Shown here piece by piece: positions 46,991 to 56,043 of a stretch of 64,000 nt of DNA. The notes beneath the pieces were generated by a model. The model was not told the DNA's origin and did not search any database. It saw only the letters and a program-made list of their open reading frames with translations. Made by a program: the position numbers and the translations under genes. Origin of the DNA: Candidatus Zixiibacteriota bacterium (lineage in GTDB: Bacteria > Zixibacteria > MSB-5A5 > DSPP01); the NCBI GenBank assembly GCA_022614805.1, contig JAKEHY010000017.1, positions 81,758 through 145,757 on the forward strand, in the 5' to 3' direction. Each line of letters starts with the position of its first letter. Position 1 is the first letter of the stretch.

Positions 46991-48109
46991 GTGTCAAAAT
47001 ATACATTTTTCAGCTTGCTCGGGCTTTACTTCTATTGTTTGCCAGCCGTAGGAATGGCCCAGGATGAACCGGAAAAAGAAGTTCCCTGGCGCCTGCACGG
47101 CTATGGCGAACTGCACTTCAATCATCCCAAATCCGGGGCGATGTCCCAAGCCGCCGGGGATGAAATCGACATCCACCGCTGGGTCATCGGGCTGGCCTAC
47201 GAGTTCTCCGACCGCATCCGGATGGATATGGAACTGGACTTCGAACACGCCTTCAACGAGCCGGAATTCGAATACGGCTATCTTGAATTTGACCTGACCC
47301 CAACCCTTTCCGCCCGGGTCGGCTCGGTTCTGATGCCGGTTGGCCCGCTAAACGAATTCCACGAACCACCCCTTTTCTATTCCGTCGAACGCCCCTATAC
47401 CGAAGCGAGCCTGATTCCCACCACCTGGCAGGAAAACGGCGCCGGTTTGGTGGGACGTTTTATGCAGGGAAAGGTCGCCTTCCGCGCCTATGCCACCGCC
47501 GGACTGGATGCCTACAAATTCACGACCCTGGATGGCCTGCGCAAAGGCCGCAGCAAAAGCGTAAAGTCCAAAATCGAGGATTGGGCCGGGGTGGGACGAG
47601 TCGAGGTTTCTCCCAATAAATATGTGACTCTCGCCACTTCCGGCTATGTGGGCGGCGCAGACCAATCCGATTCTTCTTTGGGTTACGCGTTGGTCAAAAT
47701 TTGGGAAGGAGACCTGAAATTTAAATATGAGGGCTTCGAACTTTCCGGCACTTTTCTACGCACGGAAATAAACGGAGCCGAGAGGGTAAGTGCAGTGACG
47801 GGTGACACCATCGGCAGCGCGATGCAGGGGGGATATGTCGAAGCTGCCTACCGGTTCAAGAAACTGTTTTTTCCGGAAGGCAGTCGGGCTGATTTGGCTC
47901 TCTTCGCCCGCTACGAGCGCTTCAACACCAATCACGAAGTGCCGGCCGGTTACACGGCTGACAAACGGGCCCTGCGCCGGATTTTCACTACCGGTTTGGC
48001 CTTTTATCCATTATCTTCCGTGGTCTTGAAAGCCGACGGGGAATTCTGGAAGGATGGAACGGACGATAAAGTCGAGCGGCTGAACCTCGGCGCTGGCTTT
48101 ATGTTTTAA
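46991..48109 (+). CDS. Outer-membrane porin of the ferrous-iron locus
   Basis: 372 residues from a GTG at 46991, chosen for the AAAGGAG site eight bases upstream and the signal peptide that then begins the protein (VSKYTFFSLLGLYFYCLPAVGMAQ). The mature chain is strand-rich and ends in LNLGAGFMF. RVGSVLMPVGPLNEFHEPP and SLIPTTWQENGAGLVGRF parallel the porin at 28665-29834. Its place ahead of an HMA-like protein, feoA and feoB suggests an outer-membrane channel for Fe2+ or another metal. Confidence 0.83.
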   Translation: MSKYTFFSLLGLYFYCLPAVGMAQDEPEKEVPWRLHGYGELHFNHPKSGAMSQAAGDEIDIHRWVIGLAYEFSDRIRMDMELDFEHAFNEPEFEYGYLEFDLTPTLSARVGSVLMPVGPLNEFHEPPLFYSVERPYTEASLIPTTWQENGAGLVGRFMQGKVAFRAYATAGLDAYKFTTLDGLRKGRSKSVKSKIEDWAGVGRVEVSPNKYVTLATSGYVGGADQSDSSLGYALVKIWEGDLKFKYEGFELSGTFLRTEINGAERVSAVTGDTIGSAMQGGYVEAAYRFKKLFFPEGSRADLALFARYERFNTNHEVPAGYTADKRALRRIFTTGLAFYPLSSVVLKADGEFWKDGTDDKVERLNLGAGFMF

Positions 48110-48115
48110 GCGGGA

Positions 48116-48637
48116 ATGAAAATGAAAAAAACCATACTTGCCGCTCTTTTAACAGCCGGACTGGCCATCCAAGCCGATGGAGAAATCAAAAAGCACGAGA
48201 CCGCGCCATTCGCTCTTCTGTCGTTGAAGCTGGAAGGCTGCGCCTCCTGTGAGGGATGCCGGACGGCGATGCGCCAGGTGGTGCAGGGGGAAGCCAAGGC
48301 CTCCCGCATTAAACTGAACGGGATGACTTTGACGGCTGCCTTCGACCAGGCCGCCCAACTTCCGATTGGTCGGATTGCAAAAAGCTTGGAGGCCTCCGCC
48401 TCCCACCGTTTCTCGGTCGAAAAAATCCAGCTTTCGGTGAGCGGCACCAAAGTTACCGAAAACAATCATTCCTATTTGAAAATACCCCAAACCGGCCAGT
48501 TGTTCGAGCTTTCGGGTAACGATGTGGGAAGTTACGAGGATGGCAGTTCGCTCACCGTAAGCGGCATGGTGAGAAACTGGCAGGCCTCCTCCCCGCTTTT
48601 GGAAGTGACAAAAATCAAGAAAGCAGGCATCAACTAA
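48116..48637 (+). CDS. Secreted HMA-like protein of the Feo locus
   Basis: 173 residues (a second ATG two codons in is an equal start). The signal peptide is MKKTILAALLTAGLAIQADG. The mature N-terminus reads LKLEGCASCEGCRTAMRQVV, recalling the metal-binding CxxC helix of heavy-metal-associated domains; a second beta domain follows (about 110-170), possibly an OB-like fold (FELSGNDVGSYEDG). It lies seven bases after the porin and three before feoA, so it is part of the iron operon and may be a periplasmic metal carrier or sensor. Confidence 0.72.
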   Translation: MKMKKTILAALLTAGLAIQADGEIKKHETAPFALLSLKLEGCASCEGCRTAMRQVVQGEAKASRIKLNGMTLTAAFDQAAQLPIGRIAKSLEASASHRFSVEKIQLSVSGTKVTENNHSYLKIPQTGQLFELSGNDVGSYEDGSSLTVSGMVRNWQASSPLLEVTKIKKAGIN

Positions 48638-48640
48638 AAT

Positions 48641-48916
48641 ATGTTCGCCTTCCTTTTTCCTGCAGCTAAATCGGAAACGCCTCTGCAAATAAAATCGCTG
48701 GCGGAGCTGGAGGTCGGCCAAACCGGGCGGGTGATAAAAATCGCTGCCAAAGAGCCGCTCGCCCTGCACATCCTGGAAATCGGGCTGGTAACCGGCGCCC
48801 AGGTTCGCTACCTCCGCGCCGCCCCGTTGGGCGATCCGATTCAGGTGGAAGTGGACGGCTTTTTGCTTTCCCTCCGCAAAAAAGAGGCGGAGGCGGTTTT
48901 GATAGAAACAGAATGA
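48641..48916 (+). CDS. feoA: FeoA-domain protein
   Basis: 91 residues with the SH3-like FeoA fold: SLAELEVGQTGRVIKI, ALHILEIGLVTGAQV, APLGDPIQVEVDGFLLSLRK. FeoA binds FeoB on the cytoplasmic side and aids Fe2+ import. About 15 extra residues precede the domain; a later start is possible. Confidence 0.9.
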   Translation: MFAFLFPAAKSETPLQIKSLAELEVGQTGRVIKIAAKEPLALHILEIGLVTGAQVRYLRAAPLGDPIQVEVDGFLLSLRKKEAEAVLIETE

Positions 48917-48938
48917 TTTCGTAAGGGCGTATTGAATT

Positions 48939-51107
48939 ATGCCCAACGTACAAATGGCAATCGAGTCCCCCATTCAAAAGAAAACCTTCCGCATTGCCCT
49001 GGCCGGCAATCCCAACTGCGGCAAGACCACCCTTTTTAATGCCCTGACCGGCCTGCGGCAGAAGGTCGCCAATTACCCGGGCGTCACCGTCGAGAAAAAA
49101 ACCGGCCTGTGGGAAACCGAATCGTCCGTTTTGGAAGTCATCGACCTCCCCGGCTCTTATTCTCTGATTTCCCGCTCCCCCGACGAGGCGATGGTGCGCG
49201 ACCTGCTTTCCGGGTTCAGCGACAGCCCGCCCGATGCAACCATCTGCGTCGTGGACATCACCAACCTTTCCCGCCACCTGTACCTCGTCGGCCAGGTTAT
49301 CGAACTGGGCCGCCCGGTGGTGGTGGCGTTGACGATGGTGGACGAGGCCGAACGGCTCGGCCTGTCGGTAAACATCCCAAAACTCTCCGCCCATCTCGGT
49401 GTGCCTGTGGTGGAAGTTCTGGCAGCCAAGGGAATCGGCCTGAAAAAGCTGGGGGAAATGATGGAACGGGCGCTGGCCCAAAGCTGGGCGATTCCTCCCC
49501 GCAAATATCAACTGCCACCCGCCTTGGAAGGACGGCTGAAGCAATATTCCCCGCAGGCCGGCGCCACCGAGCTGCAAACCCTCTTGTGCGTCGCCGGCCA
49601 GCATACGCCGGTCTGTACGGAGAAACTGGAAAAAGTCGCCGCCAAAGTCCGGGGCGAATTGGGAGTGAACGAAGAGATTGTCCGGCGCTTCGTGGCCGAA
49701 GCCCGCTTCAAATGGCAGCAGGAGATAACCCGCGAAGTGGTGGAAAAAAACAAGAACCCGAAGGCCGATTGGACCCGTAAAATAGATAAATTTCTGCTGC
49801 ATCCCGCGCTCGGCCCCCTCATTCTGCTGGCCACCCTGACTTTGGTCTTCCAATCCATCTTCAAGTGGGCCCAGCCGCCGATGGATGCCATCGGATACGT
49901 GACAGGAAATCTTCTCCCTTCTTTAGCCAAACAGGTTTTGACCCCCGGCCCCTTGTTGAGCTTGATAAACGACGGCATCTTCGCCGGCGTCGGCGCGGTG
50001 ATAATTTTTCTCCCCCAGATTTTGCTCCTCTTTTTCTTTTTGACGGTGCTGGAAGACTCCGGCTATATGGCCCGGGCCGCCTTTCTGCTCGACCGCTTGA
50101 TGTCCAAAGTCGGCCTCTCCGGCAAAAGCTTCATCCCCCTGCTTTCTTCCTTCGCCTGTGCTATTCCGGGGATAATGGCGACGCGCACGATTCCCAACCG
50201 CCGCGACCGCCTGGCCACGATTTTGGTGGCCCCGCTGATGACCTGCTCCGCCCGGCTGGTGGTCTACACCCTTTTGATTGCCGCCTTCGCCCCCAACGTA
50301 AAGGTTTGGGGGCCCTTTGGCCTGCAGGGGATTTCGCTGCTCGGGCTCTACCTGCTCGGCATTCTTGCCGCTGCCGGCGTCGCCTTTTTGTTCCGCAAAA
50401 CGATTTTGCGCGGCCCGACCCCGCCGCTTTTGCTCGAATTGCCCCCCTACCGGTTGCCGCGGCTGAAGAATTTGGCGCTGACGCTTCTGGAGCGCGCCCA
50501 GCTCTTTTTGGTGTCGGCTGGAACGATAATCTTCGCCGTCTCCATTTTGCTCTGGGGCCTCTCCAGCTACCCCCGTTGGAGCAAAATTGAAAACCAGTTC
50601 AATCGGGAACGCGCGGTTATTGTAAATCGGCCCGAAGCCCCCCAGCGTGCGGCCGCCATGGATAAGTTGGAGCAAAAACTTTCGGCCGAGCGCCTGCGCC
50701 ACTCTTTCGCCGGTATATTGGGCCGGGCGTTCGAACCGGTTCTGGAACCGTTGGGCTTCGATTGGAAAATTGGCGTCGGCATTCTGGGCTCCTTCGCCGC
50801 CCGGGAAGTCTTCGTCTCCACAATGGGGGTGGTCTATGGCGTCGGTTCGGCGGCGGACGATAAAAATTTGACCGAAGAGTTGAAGGCCGATGTCAACCCT
50901 CAAACCGGCGCCCCCGTCTGGACTCCTTTGGTGGCGATAACCCTTCTGGTCTTTTATGCGTTCGCTTTGCAGTGTATGTCGACGATTGCCATTATGAAAC
51001 GAGAAACCAACGGCTGGCGCTGGCCCGCCTTCGCCTTTGTCTATATGACCGTCTTGGCCTACGGCGGCGCACTATTGACCCGCTGGCTGGGCCAGGCCTT
51101 CTTTTAA
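48939..51107 (+). CDS. feoB: Ferrous iron transporter FeoB
   Basis: 722 residues. An N-terminal G-protein domain (G1 AGNPNCGKTTLFN, G2 region NYPGVTVEKK, G3 DLPGSYSL) is followed by a GDI-like helical part and a membrane domain with two Gate motifs (around SFACAIPGIMATRTI and the second FYAFALQCMSTIAIMKRE), complete to the C-terminus. It imports Fe2+ under oxygen-poor conditions. A FeoB-associated small protein follows after nine bases. Confidence 0.97.
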   Translation: MPNVQMAIESPIQKKTFRIALAGNPNCGKTTLFNALTGLRQKVANYPGVTVEKKTGLWETESSVLEVIDLPGSYSLISRSPDEAMVRDLLSGFSDSPPDATICVVDITNLSRHLYLVGQVIELGRPVVVALTMVDEAERLGLSVNIPKLSAHLGVPVVEVLAAKGIGLKKLGEMMERALAQSWAIPPRKYQLPPALEGRLKQYSPQAGATELQTLLCVAGQHTPVCTEKLEKVAAKVRGELGVNEEIVRRFVAEARFKWQQEITREVVEKNKNPKADWTRKIDKFLLHPALGPLILLATLTLVFQSIFKWAQPPMDAIGYVTGNLLPSLAKQVLTPGPLLSLINDGIFAGVGAVIIFLPQILLLFFFLTVLEDSGYMARAAFLLDRLMSKVGLSGKSFIPLLSSFACAIPGIMATRTIPNRRDRLATILVAPLMTCSARLVVYTLLIAAFAPNVKVWGPFGLQGISLLGLYLLGILAAAGVAFLFRKTILRGPTPPLLLELPPYRLPRLKNLALTLLERAQLFLVSAGTIIFAVSILLWGLSSYPRWSKIENQFNRERAVIVNRPEAPQRAAAMDKLEQKLSAERLRHSFAGILGRAFEPVLEPLGFDWKIGVGILGSFAAREVFVSTMGVVYGVGSAADDKNLTEELKADVNPQTGAPVWTPLVAITLLVFYAFALQCMSTIAIMKRETNGWRWPAFAFVYMTVLAYGGALLTRWLGQAFF

Positions 51108-51116
51108 GGAGATTCG

Positions 51117-51299
51117 ATGTTTCCGCTCGACATACCCATTGTGCTGCAGGACGGAATCGTCGCCGCCCTCTTTGTCTTTGCGGCGGGCTTTCTGCTTTAC
51201 AAAAAACTGCGCAAAAAATCCAAATCCTGCCCCGCCTGCAAAGGGAGCTGCACCCCGGCATCCAATCTTCCAGCCGCCCCCGGTTCCACACGACCATAA
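51117..51299 (+). CDS. FeoB-associated Cys-rich membrane protein
   Basis: 60 residues: one membrane helix (about 12-28), a basic stretch KKLRKKSK, then CPACKGSC. This matches the FeoB_associated family found right after feoB in many bacteria, proposed to help FeoB assembly or iron handling. Ribosome site AAGGAG precedes the ATG. Confidence 0.85.
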   Translation: MFPLDIPIVLQDGIVAALFVFAAGFLLYKKLRKKSKSCPACKGSCTPASNLPAAPGSTRP

Positions 51300-51409
51300 T
51301 TCCGGAGCATTACTTAGCTCTAACCTTCAGTCTCTAATCGCCGTTTTTGTTGCGGGGATTCGACGTACCCAATTCCGGCCTGAACAAAATCGCGGCAGCA
51401 GGGTAGATT

Positions 51410-52720
51410 TTATATTTTAAGGCTTTTTCGTTCCTGCTTAAAAATTTGCCAGGCCAAAAGTCCGCCCGCCAAGGCCAAAGCGAGCGCCGCAAAAAAGAGG
51501 ACGAAATACGACAGATTCTCGAGAATCAACCCCCCCAGGCCGGGGAAAAACAGGATGGGAAACAAAAGGGTGTGCAAAAGCCCGATGTAGAGGGTGCGCG
51601 AAGCCTCCGAAGCGATTTTCAACAGATGATTCAAGTAGCCGACCGCCAGCCCCGAATTGGTGGCCCCGAGGGCGAAAAAAATGAAGGCGTAAAGAAAGGG
51701 GGAAAAACCGAAAAAGCCGGAACAGAGGGCCCAGATGGGGGCAAACAAAGCGCAAGCCGCCGAACCGACCAAAACCAGTCCGTCCCGGCCCCGGTTGGAA
51801 AAGGCGCTCCACCACAAGTTGGAGACCGCCAGCCCCAGAACCTCGGCCGAAACGAAAAGCCCGGCGGCGGCAACCGGAAAACCCAACTCCTGCCGGGCAA
51901 AGAGGACGTAAAACGGCGCCGCGACGGTATAGGTGCCGACCAGAAGCCGGGTGATGTACAGCCGCAAAAAATGCGGATCGGTCTTAAGAAGCCGGAAAGC
52001 CTCCCGCAGCCGCTGGAAGTAGGGAACTTTCGGGAGCCGGTTCGGCAACTCCGGCTCCTTCACCCAGGCGAACGAAAAAAGCCCGGCAAAGATGAAAAAA
52101 AAGGCGAACAAAAATAAAAGCTCGAAATTCCGGGGGAAGGGATTATAGTCCAGAATTTCGGCCACCAGGCGCCCGAAGGCGGCGGCCAAAAGCCCCCCCA
52201 CCGACATCCGCAGCCCCCAAAAACTGCCGCGCCGTTCCGGCGGCACGGTTTTGGAAACGATTTCCATAAACGCCACGCCGGCGAACCCGCCGCCGATGGA
52301 ATAAAGACCGTAAAAAAGAAAAAAGAAAAACAAAACCTCCCCCGGTTGCCGGTAAGAAGAAAAGAAAAAGGAAATCAAGAGGGCCGAAAAGACGGCCAAG
52401 CGAAAAAAAGCGGCGCCGACGTAAAAGGGCTTTTGCCGGGTGCGGTGGGCGGTCGCCGCCGCCACGAAAAGTTGAGGCATAAACCAGCCCACCTCGTGCA
52501 AGGCCGCCGCCGTGCCGACCAGAAAATGGGACTCGGTCAGCCGCGAAACGAAAAGGGGAAGGATGGTGTTGGCGTTCAGAAAGGCGGCGGAAGCGTTGAA
52601 GATGATTCCGTTGGTCACCCCCAGCCAGAAGTTCCGCCTTCGGAAGTCCGGCCCGGTTCCGGGCCGGTGCTCCGGCGGCCCGGCGGCGGTTTCAGCGGAA
52701 GAAGAACCCTCCTTTTCCAT
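51410..52720 (-). CDS. Major facilitator superfamily transporter
   Basis: 436 residues with about 12 membrane helices and the typical inter-helix loop RGSFWGLRMSVGGL. The substrate is unknown. The cytoplasmic N-terminus (SSAETAAGPPEHRPGTGP) is short. No neighbour gives a hint. Confidence 0.85.
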   Translation of the reverse strand: MEKEGSSSAETAAGPPEHRPGTGPDFRRRNFWLGVTNGIIFNASAAFLNANTILPLFVSRLTESHFLVGTAAALHEVGWFMPQLFVAAATAHRTRQKPFYVGAAFFRLAVFSALLISFFFSSYRQPGEVLFFFFLFYGLYSIGGGFAGVAFMEIVSKTVPPERRGSFWGLRMSVGGLLAAAFGRLVAEILDYNPFPRNFELLFLFAFFFIFAGLFSFAWVKEPELPNRLPKVPYFQRLREAFRLLKTDPHFLRLYITRLLVGTYTVAAPFYVLFARQELGFPVAAAGLFVSAEVLGLAVSNLWWSAFSNRGRDGLVLVGSAACALFAPIWALCSGFFGFSPFLYAFIFFALGATNSGLAVGYLNHLLKIASEASRTLYIGLLHTLLFPILFFPGLGGLILENLSYFVLFFAALALALAGGLLAWQIFKQERKSLKI

Positions 52721-52842
52721 TTTTTCATACTAAATAAAACGGAGGTTGCGGTCAAGGCGGCAACGCTCCGTCGAGATGCCCGCAAGTAGTGAATCAAAAA
52801 AAAGAAACGGCTCGTCGAAATGCACTATCGGCTTGATTATTT

Positions 52843-52862
52843 TCCTCCCCTGTAGGGGAGGA
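52843..52862. repeat. Palindrome TCCTCCCC-TGTA-GGGGAGGA
   Basis: Perfect 8-bp arms around TGTA in the 230-bp gap between the MFS gene and the TPR lipoprotein gene. The rest of the gap (52721-52950) shows no gene. Confidence 0.7.
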
Positions 52863-52950
52863 TTAAGGTGGGGTTAAATCAATGGAGCGGGTCTGCCCGA
52901 CCCATGCTTCTGAGGCGATAGAGCTTTCCGACCTATGAATCCGCCTTTTG

Positions 52951-55167
52951 CTACCGTATCTGCTGCAGGGCGTTGGGGTCCGAAACCGGCGGCCTTACCA
53001 AAAGTTTGTAGATAAAAAAGGTGTTGACCTGCGAAGGGGGAACGCGCACCATATCAAACTCGGTCTGCTCCACGGCTCGTACGGCTTCCCGGTTTACGGC
53101 ATCGCTTTCCGTGGGGTTTTGAAGCTCGATGCGGCGCACTTTCCCTTCAAAATCCAGAAGAATCTTGAAGACCAGCCGGGTTCTGATATTCTTGTCGATT
53201 TCCGAAGCCGGATAAACAAAATTTCCATCCTTTATCACGGGCGGCGCCAGGGGAAAACTTAGAAACCCCATTTTCAAGGAATCCTCGGGGGAAAAAGTAT
53301 CCAGCGTGTCGGCCGGGCGGGTCGTATCCTGCCTTGCCGCCGTGTCGGCCTGTGCCAAAAAGGGTGCTGCCGACGTCGTATCCGGCTTTCGGGTCTCCGG
53401 GAGAGCCAGCCCCACTTTTTCCTTGGCTCGCTGCGCATAAGGGGTGTCGGGATATTTTTTCAGCACCTCCTGATAGGCCAAAACCGCCGCTGAATCATTG
53501 GTGGAATCCCGGTAGGCCTCGGAAAGCATCCCCAAACTCAAAAGCGCTTTGGGGGCGTATTCCGATTGCGGAAAACGCTCCGGTATGGAACCAAAAATCT
53601 GCCGGGCGCTGTCGATTTGCCCCCCTTCCCAGAACCGCTCCGCCTGGCGGTACACCGCTTCGGGATACCCGCTGTCCGCCGGCGTTCCCAAAAGCCCCAA
53701 CCGCGAAAGGGCCTCTTTGGCGTAGTCCGAATGCGAATAATCCGACAAAAGTTTGCGATACGCGGAGTTAGCGGAAACCGAATCGCCAAAATTTTCCTGT
53801 TTCAAAACCCCATATGCCAAAAGCGCTTTGGGGGCGGTCGCCGTTTGGGGAAACTTTTCAAAAGCGGTCTGGTAGGCCCACAAAGCCGAGTCCGGCTTTT
53901 TCAAGGAAAGACGGTACACCTCCGCCAGCAAATACCAGGAGTTGGCCAGCCTGGTCGAATCCGTAACGGCGGGACGGTAGGCGGGTTGGGCAGAATCGGA
54001 CAAAGCCGCGTACCGTTTGGTGGAATCCGGCTGGGTGGAATCAAACGAAGAATCCGGAACCAAAGCCAACTCTTTTTGGAAGCTTTCAAAACGGCTGATT
54101 TCCTGCGAACGGGCCAAAGCCTCCTGCAGGACGTTCGGAGGGGGGCTTTCTTTGGAAACCTGCTCGAGGTTTTCCTTGGCCTGCCTCAAATCCCCCAGTT
54201 TTTCCTGAAAGATTTTCCCCATTTCCAGGTAGGCCCGGGCCGAAACCGGCTGGCCTTTGAAATAGCCGGTCATCCCGCGCAAAATTTCCATGGCCTTGGG
54301 AACGGAATCCAAAACCACGTACCCCTGGGCCACCTTCAGCTTCAAGTCCCCGAGATTGGATAAATAGCGGGAATCTTTGGCGAGCCGCTCGACCAGAAGA
54401 ATCCCGTCTTTCGCCCGTCCGATTTTATAGGCGCAGTCGGCCGCCGCCAGAGCGGAGTTGTACGCCCGCTCCACCGAGGGGGAATGCTCCAAAACCCGGG
54501 TGTAGGCCCCGTAGGCCTCCGGGTATTTTTCCTGCTGGAAAAAGACCGCCCCCAGCCGGAAATACAGATAGGCCTTGCTCTCTTTTTTGACGGGATAGGC
54601 CAAAACCTTTTGGTAGGCGGCGGCGGCGGAAGGATAATCCCCCAACGCAAAGTAGCTTTCGGCCGCCACCAAAGCCAGCTCCCCCTTGATTTCCTTGGAT
54701 TTGACTTCGTCAAGGGCGCGGTTGGCAAAGTCGCGCGCCCCCTCCGGCCGCCCGCTTTTAAGAATCGAGCGGGCCAAATAAAGCTTCGATTCCGGGGCCA
54801 GTTTGGAATTCGGAAAACCGTTCAACAGTTCTTCGAATTTCCCCTGCGCTTTGAAATGCTCCCCCATATTGTAATAGGAGCGGCCGATGAGAAACAGGGC
54901 GTCGTCCGCCCAGCTCGATTTGGGATGGAAGGTCAGAACTTTGGAGGCCCATTTGATGGCGGTTTGGTACTCGGAAGCGGCCGTCCCGTCCGCCGCCTCC
55001 CGCCCCGATTTTTTCTGGGCTTTTTCCGCCTTGGAGTAGCTTTTTTGGGCCAGATAGAAGGTGTTGAAATAAACGCAGCCGGAAAAAACGAAAAGGCCCA
55101 CACACGCCATCGCCGCGGCACTTCCAAACAGGCCTTTCTTTGTCAATCCCTTGTTTTTCCTAACCAT
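52951..55167 (-). CDS. TPR-repeat lipoprotein with C-terminal TonB-like domain
   Basis: 738 residues from the ATG at 55167, which opens a lipoprotein signal (hydrophobic LFGSAAAMACVGLFVF then SGC); an upstream ATG adds 18 charged residues without function. The body is made of many TPR/BamD-like repeats (YxxALKxYPxSxxAxxAL-type, e.g. AYQEVLKKYPDTPYAQRA), with internal low-complexity Asp/Ser/Thr linkers. The last 95 residues form a TonB C-terminal domain: RTRLVFKILLDFEGKVRRIEL, NREAVRAVEQTEF. The VYFNTFYLAQKSY motif after the lipid cysteine is typical of FCB-group TPR lipoproteins. A role in envelope assembly or scaffolding is inferred. Confidence 0.85.
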   Translation of the reverse strand: MVRKNKGLTKKGLFGSAAAMACVGLFVFSGCVYFNTFYLAQKSYSKAEKAQKKSGREAADGTAASEYQTAIKWASKVLTFHPKSSWADDALFLIGRSYYNMGEHFKAQGKFEELLNGFPNSKLAPESKLYLARSILKSGRPEGARDFANRALDEVKSKEIKGELALVAAESYFALGDYPSAAAAYQKVLAYPVKKESKAYLYFRLGAVFFQQEKYPEAYGAYTRVLEHSPSVERAYNSALAAADCAYKIGRAKDGILLVERLAKDSRYLSNLGDLKLKVAQGYVVLDSVPKAMEILRGMTGYFKGQPVSARAYLEMGKIFQEKLGDLRQAKENLEQVSKESPPPNVLQEALARSQEISRFESFQKELALVPDSSFDSTQPDSTKRYAALSDSAQPAYRPAVTDSTRLANSWYLLAEVYRLSLKKPDSALWAYQTAFEKFPQTATAPKALLAYGVLKQENFGDSVSANSAYRKLLSDYSHSDYAKEALSRLGLLGTPADSGYPEAVYRQAERFWEGGQIDSARQIFGSIPERFPQSEYAPKALLSLGMLSEAYRDSTNDSAAVLAYQEVLKKYPDTPYAQRAKEKVGLALPETRKPDTTSAAPFLAQADTAARQDTTRPADTLDTFSPEDSLKMGFLSFPLAPPVIKDGNFVYPASEIDKNIRTRLVFKILLDFEGKVRRIELQNPTESDAVNREAVRAVEQTEFDMVRVPPSQVNTFFIYKLLVRPPVSDPNALQQIR

Positions 55168-55284
55168 GCCTTCGCAATCTTTTCCCGGTTTTTCCTCCTT
55201 TCGTTTGAGGCCAAGCCGCAAGCCCGAAGTCGGGTTTTCTCTGTTGAATAATATACACCCGAAACCGCTCTTTCCAACCGCTTT

Positions 55285-56043
55285 TTATATCCGATCCACC
55301 TTTTCGGCCATCCGGGCCAGCTCCCCCAGATACCCGAAAAAGAGTTTTTCCATTTCGGTTTTGGTAACTTTAATCTCTCCCGCCCGCGCCCGGCCTATTT
55401 CCAAAAGCACGGCGGTGTCCAGCCCGAAGTGCTCGGAGACCCGTTCCACCAGTTCGCGCACGTCCCGCACCACCCGTTTTTCACGGAGGTAAACGATTCC
55501 GAAAAAGATGACCCGCAGCGAGTTAAAGGAGCGGGACAAAATGGACAGAAGTCGCGCTTCATCTCCGTCTGATTCCAGATAGGCTTGGCGGGCCAAAAGC
55601 AGCTTTCCCTTGATTTCCCGTTCCAACTCCAAGCGCAAGAGCTTGGGGTCGATGTTTATTCCCTCCAGCACGTTTTGACCCAAAAGCAAAACGTGAAAGG
55701 AGCGGATGTCCAGAAACTCCAGCGGGAAGGTGTCGGTCGAGTGGCGGATGTAGGTGGGGTCAAGAATTAGGGGCGTGGCAATCGGCGGTTTCTCCACTGC
55801 GGCTCGAAGACTGCGGTATTCCGAAAGTTCCTCCGGACTCACCCGGTCCAGCGCGACCAGCAGGTTTATGTTCGAACGTTTGGGAACGTAGGCCCCCCGG
55901 GCCGTCGAGCCGAATAAGAGAACGCCCAAAAGCCTTTCGGCGTAGGCGGCTTTGAGCTTTTCGACAAAGCGGCCCAGTTTTTCGGGAACGTCCGCCTCCA
56001 CGTTCGGGAGCTGCACGCCTTCCAAAATCGTCGGTTTGTTCAT
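55285..56043 (-). CDS. Nucleotidyltransferase-fold protein with altered catalytic motif
   Basis: 252 residues from the ATG at 56043, chosen for the AAAGGAGG site; it overlaps the sirtuin stop (ATGA). The first 100 residues have the minimal nucleotidyltransferase fold: LLGVLLFGSTARGAYVPKRS followed by NINLLVAL. In active enzymes this last part is SDxDLLV; both aspartates are asparagine here, so nucleotidyl transfer is unlikely. The C-terminal part (about 140-252) is helical and may be a HEPN/PaREP-like partner domain. Coupling with a sirtuin suggests regulation or a protein-protein role. Confidence 0.8.
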   Translation of the reverse strand: MNKPTILEGVQLPNVEADVPEKLGRFVEKLKAAYAERLLGVLLFGSTARGAYVPKRSNINLLVALDRVSPEELSEYRSLRAAVEKPPIATPLILDPTYIRHSTDTFPLEFLDIRSFHVLLLGQNVLEGINIDPKLLRLELEREIKGKLLLARQAYLESDGDEARLLSILSRSFNSLRVIFFGIVYLREKRVVRDVRELVERVSEHFGLDTAVLLEIGRARAGEIKVTKTEMEKLFFGYLGELARMAEKVDRI

